From positions 169,055-233,054 of the forward strand of contig KE150450.1 of the NCBI GenBank assembly GCA_000411415.1: 64,000 nucleotides of DNA. Direction: 5' to 3'. A program made the position numbers and the translations under genes. Origin of the DNA: Actinomyces sp. HPA0247 (GTDB lineage: Bacteria > Actinomycetota > Actinomycetes > Actinomycetales > Actinomycetaceae). Positions 16,648 to 25,208 of this stretch are shown piece after piece (within the stretch, counting starts at the first letter, position 1; each line of letters begins with the position of its first letter). The notes beneath the pieces were generated by a model. That model did no database searches. It was not told the origin of the DNA and was given only the letters and a program-made list of their open reading frames with translations.

Positions 16648-19578
16648 CTAAAGGAGCCGATCCAACGCCTCGCGGATCTTCTGCTCCTCCCCGGATCCGA
16701 TCGTGGGCAGACGCAGGACGGGCACTCCATACGCGGACATGATCGAATCTTTGAGGCCGTCGCGCTTCTGCTGTTTCTGACTCATGCCGTGGAACGTCCA
16801 TCCGTCCACCTCGATAGCAAGGAGAAGACGCTTCGTCACACGCGAGTAGACCCCGAAGTCGAGCGCGCTGTCCCTGAACACGAACGCTCGCTGTTCCTCG
16901 TTCAAGCGGCGCGTATTAGGCAATGCATCCCGCAGGAACACTTGGGTCTGATACCCAAAGCGCGCATACCTGGGTTCTGCGAGCACGTCTCGCAGGCATT
17001 GTTCCGCAACATTTTCTGCGGGCGAGCGCCGACGATCAGCCCACTTAGCCTGAGAATACCGCTCGAGCGACTCGCTATACGCGTTGTAGAGGACGTCGAA
17101 AATGGACACGATGTCCGACTGGACGACAGCACTCGGATCGTTCATCTCGATGTACTCGAGCAAGGCCCTCACGTTTCGGCTAAGCCGGACGCCCCCATGC
17201 GTGGTCACGACGACGAAGCGGTCTTTGGCTCGCGACACAATCACGTTCGTCAGTGCATCCGCATCGTAGAAGTCTTGCGCGGCCGAGCGGTCGTTGGCGT
17301 TGAGGACCGTGGACAGGATGATCGTGCCCGCACCGCGCCCCTGGAATTTGTGCGCGGTCTCAGCCAGCCATCGGGGATGAGCCCCATCGCCGAGGTCGCT
17401 ACGAATCTGCTTGCTGAGGTTCGTTGCCTGCGCCCGAAACGGAGTCACGACGCCCAACACGAAGTCGCCCGACTCGTCTGCCCCCTCGAGCTCGACGCCG
17501 TCCCGGATGCTGCGCATATCCTCAAGGTCGGTGACGATATCGATTTCCCTCTGCGAGAAGAAGCCACTGCCGTGCGATGGGCGTCGCGCGTGGTTTCCGG
17601 GCGCAGCATAGACGATCGCGAGCGGATCGGGGGCATCGTCGGCAGGGACGCGCATCGGAATGAGCTGACCGCCGTAGTACATGCGGTTGCAGAACTCGAT
17701 GATCGCGGGGTGACACCGGTAATGTTCCTTGAGCAGAGTGCTCGGCACCTGCGCAGACTCCGGCATCATCTTGATGGAGTCGAGCAGCGAGAGCGAACGG
17801 ACGTCGAAGCGCGGCGCGGGCGGCTCCTTCTTGCTTTCATCCCACCCCTGGAAGATCGGGCCGAGCTGCTTGTCGTCACCAACGATGACGGCGTTACGGG
17901 CCTTGCTCAGCGCCGCCATCCCCTGGGGGAGCAGCACCTGGGAGGACTCGTCGATGATGATCCAGTCGAGCAGCGCTTCCTCGGCCAGGTTGTTCCGGAT
18001 CGAAAAACACGTGGACGCCACGATGGGGTAGGTGCGTAGCAGGATGTCCGTCTGTCGCTTGAGCCGCTCGGTTGGACTGAGGCGGCTCGGACGCTCGCGC
18101 GTGAATCGCCTGAGCAAGGCGGCATCGAGGACCTCTCGGGAGTGGCGGCGATACTGCGCGCTCACTTCGACGAGGCCGTGGCGGGCAGCGCGGGCCTCGG
18201 CCTCCTCGATGCGGTCGGATAGTTCTTGCTCGTGGGCCCGGTAGAAGGCGAGTTGGAGCGCCGACTGGACGTGCGGGTCTCCCAGGTCAACGCCCTTCAA
18301 GGAGCCGTAAGCAAAGTAGCGACGCACCCGCTCGATGAAGCCCCGAGGACCACGCCCCACCCTCGGCGCGCAGCGAGCGAGGGCAAGCAGGTCACCGATG
18401 ACCCCAGAGCGGCGCCTCGAGATAGCCAGATGAGAGATGTCCACAATCGGGCGGCGACTCTCCTGTACCTTTTCCTCAAAAAGACGCCGCTCACGCTGAG
18501 CCGCCGTCAGCTGCGCGCGGATCTTCGGAATGTCTCGAGCATCCTCCCATAGAGCGACGAGGCGATCTTCTTCGACCCGCAGCGCAGCTTCGTCGGCTCC
18601 GGCAGGCACATCCGACGACGCAGCGGACGCCTTGCGAGCCCAGGCCTCGCGCCTCTGTTCAAGGACACCCTCACGCTCGTGGAATTCCTTGACGCGCTTC
18701 GTTTTCCCGAGGTTCGCGACGAGGAAGCCGTAGCCTTCCTCCATCAGCTTGTCGACGACGTTGTCGACCGCAGAGTTCGCCCCCGCGACGACGCCGACAG
18801 TCTTGCCCTGCGCGATCAGGGAGGCGATGAGATTGAGGATCGTCTGCGTTTTACCCGTGCCGGGAGGCCCGTCGATGATGGACAGTTGGTGTGTGAGCGC
18901 GGCTCGAATCGCATTGCGCTGATCGATATTGGAGGGGAAGGGCATGATCAGTCGATCGCTCGCGCCCGTCTTCGTGGAGGTAGTACCGGCGAGGAACGCT
19001 TCCAGGGCGGAACGGCGCGGTGCCTGAGGGAGCCATTCCCACACGTTCGCGAGGATCGCCTCGGGCAGCATCTTCTCACCGCCCACCCAGCGGGGATAGT
19101 GGGCTGTCGGATCGAGCGTCGCCCCGGCTCGCCCTGCCTGCGCGCGCACTTCCTCGCGGACGTAGTTGAGGGTGGCGGCGTTTTGCCGATCCTCCGCTGT
19201 CGCGTACCTTACCCGCACCTCGTCGTGTCCGTAGCGATGAAGTTTGAGTGTGCCCTCAGCCGTGCGGTACGCGAGCGTGTAGCGGGGATCGCGCGGGTGG
19301 CCGGAGCGGCGGAGCGTCCAGATGATTTCGACATTGGTCCGGCGTTTGCCGCCAACACGAACCTCGTCGAGTGCGTCGACTGTTCGACGCTCGACCTGGT
19401 CGTAGAGGCGCGCCCTCTCCTCGCCGTATGGAAACTCTTTGCTGCTGGTGGTGTAAGTGACGACGATGCGCTTCCCATCGCGGCGTGCCTTCGCGATTTT
19501 CCAGGTGTCGTCCTGCCAGGTCAGCGTTTTTTTATCGCGAATCAGTACGTGCATCATGCGCGGATCGACGGGCTCCAT
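16648..19578 (-). CDS. SF1 (Upf1-like) helicase fused to a C-terminal PD-(D/E)XK/Vsr-like nuclease domain
   Basis: A 976-residue protein; the ATG at 19578 has AGGGGGAG upstream. About 200 N-terminal residues match nothing I recognise. The helicase core follows: Q-motif-like FPSNIDQRNAIRAAL, Walker A GPPGTGKT, motif Ia, an insert with charged helices, Walker B IIIDESSQ, GDDKQLGP, EHYRCHP, then TAHKFQGRGAGTIIL and NVIVSRAKDRF of the second RecA domain. The last 120 residues carry an endonuclease-like fold with LDFGVYS, LLLAIEVDGWTFHG and a final YGVPVLRLPT strand, as in DUF2726/DUF559/Vsr-type nucleases. Helicase-Vsr fusions such as Hhe are known antiphage proteins, but this one is much shorter. 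McrBC lies 2 kb downstream, so a defence role is a reasonable inference. Confidence 0.85.
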   Translation of the reverse strand: MEPVDPRMMHVLIRDKKTLTWQDDTWKIAKARRDGKRIVVTYTTSSKEFPYGEERARLYDQVERRTVDALDEVRVGGKRRTNVEIIWTLRRSGHPRDPRYTLAYRTAEGTLKLHRYGHDEVRVRYATAEDRQNAATLNYVREEVRAQAGRAGATLDPTAHYPRWVGGEKMLPEAILANVWEWLPQAPRRSALEAFLAGTTSTKTGASDRLIMPFPSNIDQRNAIRAALTHQLSIIDGPPGTGKTQTILNLIASLIAQGKTVGVVAGANSAVDNVVDKLMEEGYGFLVANLGKTKRVKEFHEREGVLEQRREAWARKASAASSDVPAGADEAALRVEEDRLVALWEDARDIPKIRAQLTAAQRERRLFEEKVQESRRPIVDISHLAISRRRSGVIGDLLALARCAPRVGRGPRGFIERVRRYFAYGSLKGVDLGDPHVQSALQLAFYRAHEQELSDRIEEAEARAARHGLVEVSAQYRRHSREVLDAALLRRFTRERPSRLSPTERLKRQTDILLRTYPIVASTCFSIRNNLAEEALLDWIIIDESSQVLLPQGMAALSKARNAVIVGDDKQLGPIFQGWDESKKEPPAPRFDVRSLSLLDSIKMMPESAQVPSTLLKEHYRCHPAIIEFCNRMYYGGQLIPMRVPADDAPDPLAIVYAAPGNHARRPSHGSGFFSQREIDIVTDLEDMRSIRDGVELEGADESGDFVLGVVTPFRAQATNLSKQIRSDLGDGAHPRWLAETAHKFQGRGAGTIILSTVLNANDRSAAQDFYDADALTNVIVSRAKDRFVVVTTHGGVRLSRNVRALLEYIEMNDPSAVVQSDIVSIFDVLYNAYSESLERYSQAKWADRRRSPAENVAEQCLRDVLAEPRYARFGYQTQVFLRDALPNTRRLNEEQRAFVFRDSALDFGVYSRVTKRLLLAIEVDGWTFHGMSQKQQKRDGLKDSIMSAYGVPVLRLPTIGSGEEQKIREALDRLL

Positions 19579-19701
19579 GCCACTCCCCCTTGAGTTTTAC
19601 ACCCAGGATAGGCGACTTATCAGACCGACGGTAGGTTGTTGAATACCCACGGACAGAGCACTCACATACTCCATCAACAGAACTAGGTCGTCGACATTGA
19701 T

Positions 19702-19730
19702 TTGACTTCATTTGACAATGCCACTAGGAT
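19702..19730 (+). promoter_or_regulatory. Sigma-70-type promoter
   Basis: TTGACT (19702-19707) and TAGGAT (19725-19730) are separated by exactly 17 bp. The placement suits transcription of the small gene at 19850, with a leader of about 110 nt that holds a separate GGAGA-ATG-TGA minigene. Confidence 0.6.
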
Positions 19731-19849
19731 CTACGTTTAAGCGCAAACGATAACGATCCTAAGTCGACACAAGCGACTACGCACCGTTAGCATTAGCGAC
19801 AACCACTGAAGGAGACAGCTTCAACCATGTGATGAGAAAGGACAAACAC

Positions 19850-20200
19850 ATGAACATCTACACGATTTTTACAGACTGCCTATTCCTGGCACTCCACTTG
19901 ATCCCACTTGCCGTCAACTGCGCATCAGACTTCAGCTTGTGGTTTGCCAACAGGTTCCGCACCGAGAGCAACAGATGCCAAAACGTCGAGCGTGAGAAGC
20001 AACCCGTAGTTTTCTACACTCCCAACCACGCACCCCTGCTACTGCCCCCGACATCTCCCGGAGCTCACCACCCCCACCTCACCGTGCCTCTCAGCCAGTA
20101 CCTCGCGCTCAACCAGGGGACGAACCACATCCACATTCACGTCCATTTGGAGGGTCCAAACAACTGGATCGACGCCCACACACACGACGCGACAAGGTGA
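19850..20200 (+). CDS. Small orphan protein with N-terminal hydrophobic segment
   Basis: A 116-residue protein of unknown function. The ATG at 19850 has AGAAAGGA about 7 nt upstream; ATG and GTG codons at 19832 and 19829 are in frame. The N-terminus IYTIFTDCLFLALHLIPLAV is a likely membrane helix or signal anchor. The rest is polar, with Pro- and His-rich stretches (HAPLLLPP, NHIHIHVHLEG). Base composition is more AT-rich than in neighbours. It has its own promoter (19702) and a strong terminator (20375), so it is an independent unit between a helicase-nuclease gene and rmuC. I recognise no family. Confidence 0.6.
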   Translation: MNIYTIFTDCLFLALHLIPLAVNCASDFSLWFANRFRTESNRCQNVEREKQPVVFYTPNHAPLLLPPTSPGAHHPHLTVPLSQYLALNQGTNHIHIHVHLEGPNNWIDAHTHDATR

Positions 20201-20374
20201 CTTCCTCCCGAGCGTGAGCCAGGATTCACCCCATGGACGACTAATGACGACTTCAAGCTGACGAGGTATCGACCTCACGGGAACACACGCTTCATAGCGC
20301 GATCATGCCCGTCCTACAAGCGGCCACAGATCCGCATCTATGGGTTTATACACCAGGCTTAGTCTGGCATCTCA

Positions 20375-20403
20375 GGGACCCCCGCCACTATGGTGGGGGT
20401 CCC
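20375..20403 (+). terminator. Intrinsic terminator of the small orphan gene
   Basis: GGGACCCCCGCCA (20375-20387) and TGGTGGGGGTCCC (20391-20403) form a perfect 13-bp stem with a 3-nt loop, followed by TTGTTAT. Confidence 0.88.
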
Positions 20404-20456
20404 TTGTTATAGATTCTGTGGACGCAGATGTGCATGGCCCGCTTTAGAGTGCACGC

Positions 20457-21656
20457 ATGGGTATGTCGCTTGTTTTTCTCCTCGTTGGCTTAGTGGTTGG
20501 TGCCCTCCTCGGGTACGTGGGCGCGGTGGCGCGCCGGGCGTCGACGCCTGACCAGGCGGGCACGCTGCGCGCGGAGGTCGCCCGCTGGCAGGCGCGCGCG
20601 GAGGAACTCTCCCGTCGCGTCGAGTCTGCCGAGTCCCGCTCACAGGGCGACGCTTCCGTCCTGCAGGCGCTCACCCCGGTTCGAGCGCAGCTGGAGCAGA
20701 TGACGCAGCGGGTTGATCAGATGGAGCAGATTCGCGCGCGCCAGCACGGCGCCCTCGCCGAGCAGCTGCGGGAGTCCGCGAGGCGTGAGAACGAGCTGGC
20801 GCGCACGACCGCTTCCCTGGAGGGTGCTCTGCGGTCGCGGAGCGCACGCGGCACGTGGGGCGAGGTTGAGCTGGCGCGCATCCTGGAGGCTTCCGGAATG
20901 CTGCCGCACGTGGACTTCGCGGAGCAGCGTTCGATTGGCTCGCTCACTCAGGGACGAGGCCGGGGCGCAGTTTCATCGTCGGGCGACCTCGGCCGTCCCG
21001 ACGTGACGATTCACCTGCCCGGGCAGGGGTTCCTCGCGCTCGACGCGAAGGCCCCCATGGACGCATACCTGCGGGCGTGCGCCATTGAAGAGAGCGGAGA
21101 GGACGCAGAATCTCGACGCCGCGCCGAGCTGTCGGCACACGCGAAGGCACTGCGCTCTCACGTTGAGGCGCTGGCTGGACGCGACTACGCGCGGTCACTG
21201 GGCGCGTCACCCGAGCTGGTCATCTTGTTCGTCCCATCCGAGGCCGCCCTGTCGGCGGCACTGCGCACTGATGCATCGCTCCTGGACGACGCGATGGCTC
21301 GCGGCGTGGCCCTGTGCTCTCCCGTCACGCTGCTGGCGGTCGCGCGCACGTGCGCCACTGCGTGGGCGAGGACGTCCATCAACGAACAGGCGGACCAGGT
21401 GATCGCGCTCGGCCGCGAGCTGTACGAGCGCCTCGGCGTCGTCGCCGGCCACATGGAAAACCTGGGCAAGCACCTGGCCAAGACCGTGGACTTCTACAAC
21501 AAGACCGTGTCGTCCATGGAAAGCCGCCTCCTGGCCAGTGCACGGTCCGTGAGCGCACTCGAGGAGGCCTCGAAAAAGACTATGACCGTCACGTCCATCG
21601 ACCCGGATGCCGCCCAGGTCCGCGCTTTCACGAAGCCTGAGTTGACGGGCCAGTGA
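20457..21656 (+). CDS. rmuC: DNA recombination protein RmuC
   Basis: A 399-residue RmuC-family protein, thought to limit DNA rearrangement and structurally related to nuclease folds. It begins with a transmembrane helix (SLVFLLVGLVVGALLGYVGAV), then a coiled coil (about 38-110, ARWQARAEELSRRVE onward). The conserved domain follows: GTWGEVELARILEASGM, RPDVTIHLPG, LALDAKAP, ILFVPSEAAL and the C-terminal YERLGVVAGHMENLGKHL. Bases 20953-20966 within the gene match the dispersed GACGAGGCCGGGGC motif and encode a GRGRG loop. Its last 29 bp overlap the end of the convergent mcrC. ATGs at 20457 and 20463 are both possible starts. Confidence 0.92.
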   Translation: MGMSLVFLLVGLVVGALLGYVGAVARRASTPDQAGTLRAEVARWQARAEELSRRVESAESRSQGDASVLQALTPVRAQLEQMTQRVDQMEQIRARQHGALAEQLRESARRENELARTTASLEGALRSRSARGTWGEVELARILEASGMLPHVDFAEQRSIGSLTQGRGRGAVSSSGDLGRPDVTIHLPGQGFLALDAKAPMDAYLRACAIEESGEDAESRRRAELSAHAKALRSHVEALAGRDYARSLGASPELVILFVPSEAALSAALRTDASLLDDAMARGVALCSPVTLLAVARTCATAWARTSINEQADQVIALGRELYERLGVVAGHMENLGKHLAKTVDFYNKTVSSMESRLLASARSVSALEEASKKTMTVTSIDPDAAQVRAFTKPELTGQ

Positions 21657-22683
21657 GCGTGTCGGCGATCCCATCCAGCTGCACGCGGATCTCCTCAAAA
21701 GGGCGGTCCAGGTCGAGAGTCGTCGCGCTAATGCGGTTGCCGCTCATGCGGTAAGTGGCGTCGGGCTGGATGTCCTCGTCGGTCGCGGCGTAGAGGAGCA
21801 TGCCGGAGACCTCGACGCCCTCCCCCGCTCGCTCGAACGCAATCTGCTTGTTCTTCACGTACGCGAAAATCTGGTACAGGTTCCCCGAATGCACGGTCCT
21901 CTTGTCGAAGTTGCTCTGCATCGTGGCCGCGTAGTACTTCGCGTCAATGATGAGCACGCGGCCGCGAGCGCTCAGCGTAATGTCGCTGCGCATGGCAGGC
22001 AGGCCGTCCGAAACCTCGTCGTCCAGCACCCAATCGATGAAGGACGCGCTCGCGCTCAGATGCGGGTGCTCCCTGCGGTAGTACTCGAGGATGAATTTCT
22101 CGTAGAGGCGACTCATGCGCTGCTCGTCGAAGAAATCCATCATGCGCGTTGTGCCGTCGCTCTGGGTTTGAAGCAGCCCTTTGACGACGAGCCAGCACAC
22201 AGCCATCAGCATGCGGTACGTGCGGTTGTTTCGGTCGTAGCGCATGTTCCAGTCGACCGTGTGCAGGTCGATCTCGCGCACGTCCGCGAAGAACACCATG
22301 AGCTTTTTCAGGCTCTTCTTGCGCGCCTTCGAGATGTCCGAACGCACCAGCAGCGCGACCGTCGCCTTGATGATGCGGTTCATCGTCGTGTCGACGCTGA
22401 ACTCGTCGTAGGAGCACACCAGCTGGCGGCGCAGGATCGCCTGCGATTTCACGGATTCGGCGACCTCGATTTTGCCGCGCAGGGAGGAGCGTGCCTCGGT
22501 TCGGCTGACGTATTCCTGCCCGAGGCCTCGTTTGAGTTGCAGGGACACGCCTCGCTCGAGGATGGCGGCACACAGCTCGGCCGCGTTGTCGAAATCCTCC
22601 GTGGCCACGGAACGGTAGCCCTGCTCGCGCAGTGCCGAGAAGGCGTAGGCGAGCATGTGGAAGAGGTTGCGGACGCGAATCAC
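21628..22683 (-). CDS. mcrC: McrC-type subunit of a type IV restriction system
   Basis: A 351-residue McrC-family endonuclease subunit. The start is the GTG at 22683, which overlaps the TGA of mcrB in the arrangement GTGA; the long frame upstream lies inside mcrB and is not used. The N-terminal VRNLFHMLAYAF and the arm SSLRGKIEVAESVKS are typical of McrC. The C-terminal half carries the PD-(D/E)XK core: MRSDITLS, then VLIIDAKYY, then NLYQIFAYV. With McrB it should cut DNA bearing modified bases. Its 3' end overlaps rmuC by 29 bp on the opposite strand. Confidence 0.92.
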   Translation of the reverse strand: MIRVRNLFHMLAYAFSALREQGYRSVATEDFDNAAELCAAILERGVSLQLKRGLGQEYVSRTEARSSLRGKIEVAESVKSQAILRRQLVCSYDEFSVDTTMNRIIKATVALLVRSDISKARKKSLKKLMVFFADVREIDLHTVDWNMRYDRNNRTYRMLMAVCWLVVKGLLQTQSDGTTRMMDFFDEQRMSRLYEKFILEYYRREHPHLSASASFIDWVLDDEVSDGLPAMRSDITLSARGRVLIIDAKYYAATMQSNFDKRTVHSGNLYQIFAYVKNKQIAFERAGEGVEVSGMLLYAATDEDIQPDATYRMSGNRISATTLDLDRPFEEIRVQLDGIADTLTGPSTQAS

Positions 22684-24851
22684 CGCAGCGGCCTGCGCAG
22701 CCTGTCGGTCCACTCGCGGACCTTGGTGGGCTCGTCGAACCAGTATTCCTTGAGCATCGGGATGAGCTCGTAGTCGACGATCGAGGCGAGGGCCGAGTCC
22801 GTGCACGTCTCAGGTTTCATGTTGCAGAAGTAGCTGTGTCCGATGCAGAAGCCGTCGCCGAGAGACTCATCCTCGGCGATCGCACGGTTGAGGGATTCCA
22901 CCTCGCGCACCAGGGCCTCGAACGTCGGATTGCCGAGGCCGGAGCAGTACTCGCGGAAGCCATCGGAGCCGAAAGCAGGGCGCAGTTCCACGAAGGCGAA
23001 GCGGCGTCGCAGCGCGTAGTCAAGCATGGCGAGGCTGCGGTCAGCTGTGTTCATCATGCCGATAATGTGGACATTGCGAGGCACGTAGAAGAGCTCGCGT
23101 GAGTAGAGGAGCTGAAGTTTGTTCTTCGGTCCGCGTTTATCGCTCTCGATGAGCATGAACAGCTCGCCGAAGATCTTGGAGAGGTTGCCGCGGTTGATCT
23201 CGTCGATGATGAAGAAGTAGTCGTTCTCCTCGTCATCGGCGGCCTTCTTGCAGAAGGAGTAAAAGGCACCCTTGACCAGCTCAAATCCCGCACCGGAGGG
23301 CCGGTACCCCTCGATGAAATCCTCGTAAGAGTAGCTCTGGTGGAACTGCACCAGCTCGACACGCGAAATGTCCTTCACACCCATCATCGAGTAAGCAAGA
23401 CGCTTAGCGACGAAAGTCTTGCCGACGCCAGGCGCGCCCTGCATGATGATGTTCTTCTTCGTACGCAGCAGCCCCACGATCGCGTCGTAGCGTTCCTCGC
23501 CCATGTAGACCTCGTCAAGGAATTGCCGGGCGGAGTACTCCGGGAAAACTACCAGCGGTTCCTCGTTGTCAACCTCGTCGTCGCTATCTTCGAAGAACGT
23601 CTCAATGCGAGAAAGGAGTTCAGGGTAGTCGGTGATCTCAGTGAGGGTCTTCATTGCCAGTCGTTCGTCGATTGGCCAGTTTCCTGAGGAAGTCCAGCGA
23701 ACCGCCCGACAATTCGGGTAGTGGCCGCCCTCCGGATCGTAGACGTAGTCACCCGTGACGATACCTCGCCCGAGGATCTCCGAGCGGCCCTTCTTCACGA
23801 AAACGACATCGCCCGGCTTCATCTCGTTCGCAAACTGCCATAGGGCGTGAATGTCGTTCTTCTGGGTACCGTTTTCGGGATAGGTCTGGAGCATCTGCGC
23901 CTTCAGATCTTCCTTATGTGCGTAGGCAGTCAGATCCCCAATCTCGCCCCATGCCAGTCCCATGATCCCGCGCGAGTAGAACTCGTCCCACATGCAGGCG
24001 CCCCGGCCGGGGGCGTAGAGCCAATAGCGCACGGTCTCCACGTCGGCGTCCCCCAGAGCAGCCGCCTGAGTAAGTTCTTCCTTTTCTTTGTCAGCCTCTT
24101 TGTTCTCACGGTTGACCTGTTCGGAAACGCGCCACGCGTATACCGAAAGCTCGGGGAAGGAGAAGTACTCGTAGGTTCCGGATTTCAACACCGACAGAAT
24201 GCTGTCGCGAATCCCCAGATATTCAGTGGATTCGGGAACTTTCTTCAACGACGCCAGCACAGAACGAACCGATGAAGGCATACGGTCGGGCAACGCGAGG
24301 AACCATCGGTCTCGCTTACTCAGGTTGACGTAGGAGTACGGGCGGATCCAGAAGAGTCCCATCGTGACGTTCCAACTGGCATGGCGCTGTTGAAGGACTG
24401 AATCGTAGGCATGACGGAACACTGCTTCTGTCTGTTCAGTCGGCTGATCCGCGTAAGCCAGCGCAACCGCAAACAAGTCCCACAGCCTATCGATATCCCC
24501 ATCGTCCCGACGCACCTGGTCGTAGAAGGTCGCGTTGATGTTGAGCAGGACGGGGACACCGACAAAATCATCATGTAGAGGGGCCTGCACGCCGAGAGCG
24601 CCACCAATTCCGAGGGCAACCGCCCGGCGCTTATTGTCTGTGAGGCCTCGATTAAAGAGGCCGTAGACCGTGAAAGGATCAATATCCGTCGGAATACCGC
24701 CGGAGTCAAGCGTCGGCAGGTCCATACCGAGTTCGGCGTAGACATGCTGCAACGTCGCAATAAGAGCCTGCCGATCATCTTTGAAGGCAAGCAGTTTGTC
24801 CGCTAGTTCCATAAAAAAGCGCGGCCATGAGTACTGGCTATCCGTCGTCAT
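22680..24851 (-). CDS. mcrB: McrB-type AAA+ GTPase with EVE-like modified-base reading domain
   Basis: A 723-residue motor subunit of a type IV restriction system. The ATG at 24851 is chosen; a GTG at 24857 adds two residues. About 240 N-terminal residues are of unknown family, followed by a charged coiled segment (RENKEADKEKEELT). Residues about 275-420 resemble the EVE fold: YWLYAPGRGACMWDEFY, GIMGLAWGEIGDLTAY, and GDVVFVKKG. The AAA+ GTPase domain has Walker A GAPGVGKT, the McrB strand VQFHQSYSYEDFIEG, Walker B FFIIDEINRG, and the hallmark MNTADRS. An EVE reader predicts recognition of modified cytosine or a similar base. mcrC follows by a 4-bp overlap. Confidence 0.92.
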   Translation of the reverse strand: MTTDSQYSWPRFFMELADKLLAFKDDRQALIATLQHVYAELGMDLPTLDSGGIPTDIDPFTVYGLFNRGLTDNKRRAVALGIGGALGVQAPLHDDFVGVPVLLNINATFYDQVRRDDGDIDRLWDLFAVALAYADQPTEQTEAVFRHAYDSVLQQRHASWNVTMGLFWIRPYSYVNLSKRDRWFLALPDRMPSSVRSVLASLKKVPESTEYLGIRDSILSVLKSGTYEYFSFPELSVYAWRVSEQVNRENKEADKEKEELTQAAALGDADVETVRYWLYAPGRGACMWDEFYSRGIMGLAWGEIGDLTAYAHKEDLKAQMLQTYPENGTQKNDIHALWQFANEMKPGDVVFVKKGRSEILGRGIVTGDYVYDPEGGHYPNCRAVRWTSSGNWPIDERLAMKTLTEITDYPELLSRIETFFEDSDDEVDNEEPLVVFPEYSARQFLDEVYMGEERYDAIVGLLRTKKNIIMQGAPGVGKTFVAKRLAYSMMGVKDISRVELVQFHQSYSYEDFIEGYRPSGAGFELVKGAFYSFCKKAADDEENDYFFIIDEINRGNLSKIFGELFMLIESDKRGPKNKLQLLYSRELFYVPRNVHIIGMMNTADRSLAMLDYALRRRFAFVELRPAFGSDGFREYCSGLGNPTFEALVREVESLNRAIAEDESLGDGFCIGHSYFCNMKPETCTDSALASIVDYELIPMLKEYWFDEPTKVREWTDRLRRPLR

Positions 24852-24857
24852 GGCCAC

Positions 24858-25208
24858 ACCCTACCACCCGGGTGATCGGCAACACTATTCGGCTCGTACT
24901 CACACAACAGCAAAGCCGGGCGACGCTCTCGCGCGACCCAGCCACGACCTCGTCGTGAAGAAAGTTCTCGTGACCTCGTATCACTATTTGTCGCACGTCG
25001 GTGACACATCTCATTTAACGAGGTCACAGCAGTTTTTCAACCGACAGCATCCGACAAACCACGCAAGAATGGTTACGGGAGCAATGCCAGAGCGATCAGC
25101 AGGGCACACAAGCTGATCGCAGTACCTACGACGACACGTCACTGACCCGTTGCTTGAGCCGCGCATCACCCAGCGGCCCCCACCTCCGATTCAATGAAAG
25201 AGGCTCAC
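24858..25208. other. 351-bp intergenic region upstream of mcrB and of the Asp23 operon
   Basis: No gene is visible. It holds one copy of a 48-bp dispersed repeat (24903-24950) and an inverted repeat GTGACCTCGT (24970-24979) / ACGAGGTCAC (25018-25027). The inverted repeat encloses a relatively AT-rich 38 bp and could be an operator between the two divergent transcription units. I could not pick a convincing -35/-10 pair for either side. Confidence 0.5.
24903..24950. repeat. 48-bp dispersed repeat, copy 1
   Basis: This copy starts CAACAGCAAAGCCGGGC and ends in CCTCGT. It matches 27603-27650 without gaps at most positions. The two copies are in the same orientation on either side of the Asp23 operon. 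Internally the element can form a GCCGGG/CCCxGC hairpin. Confidence 0.75.

Noticed and set aside
21628-22806. 392-residue version of McrC
   Set aside because: The extra 41 residues lie inside mcrB in another frame; the GTG at 22683 overlapping the mcrB stop is the natural start.
16648-24851. Whole 16.6-24.9 kb stretch as one mobile defence island
   Set aside because: There is no integrase, transposase, tRNA junction or clear direct repeat bounding it, and rmuC inside is chromosomal. Only a loose neighbourhood can be claimed.
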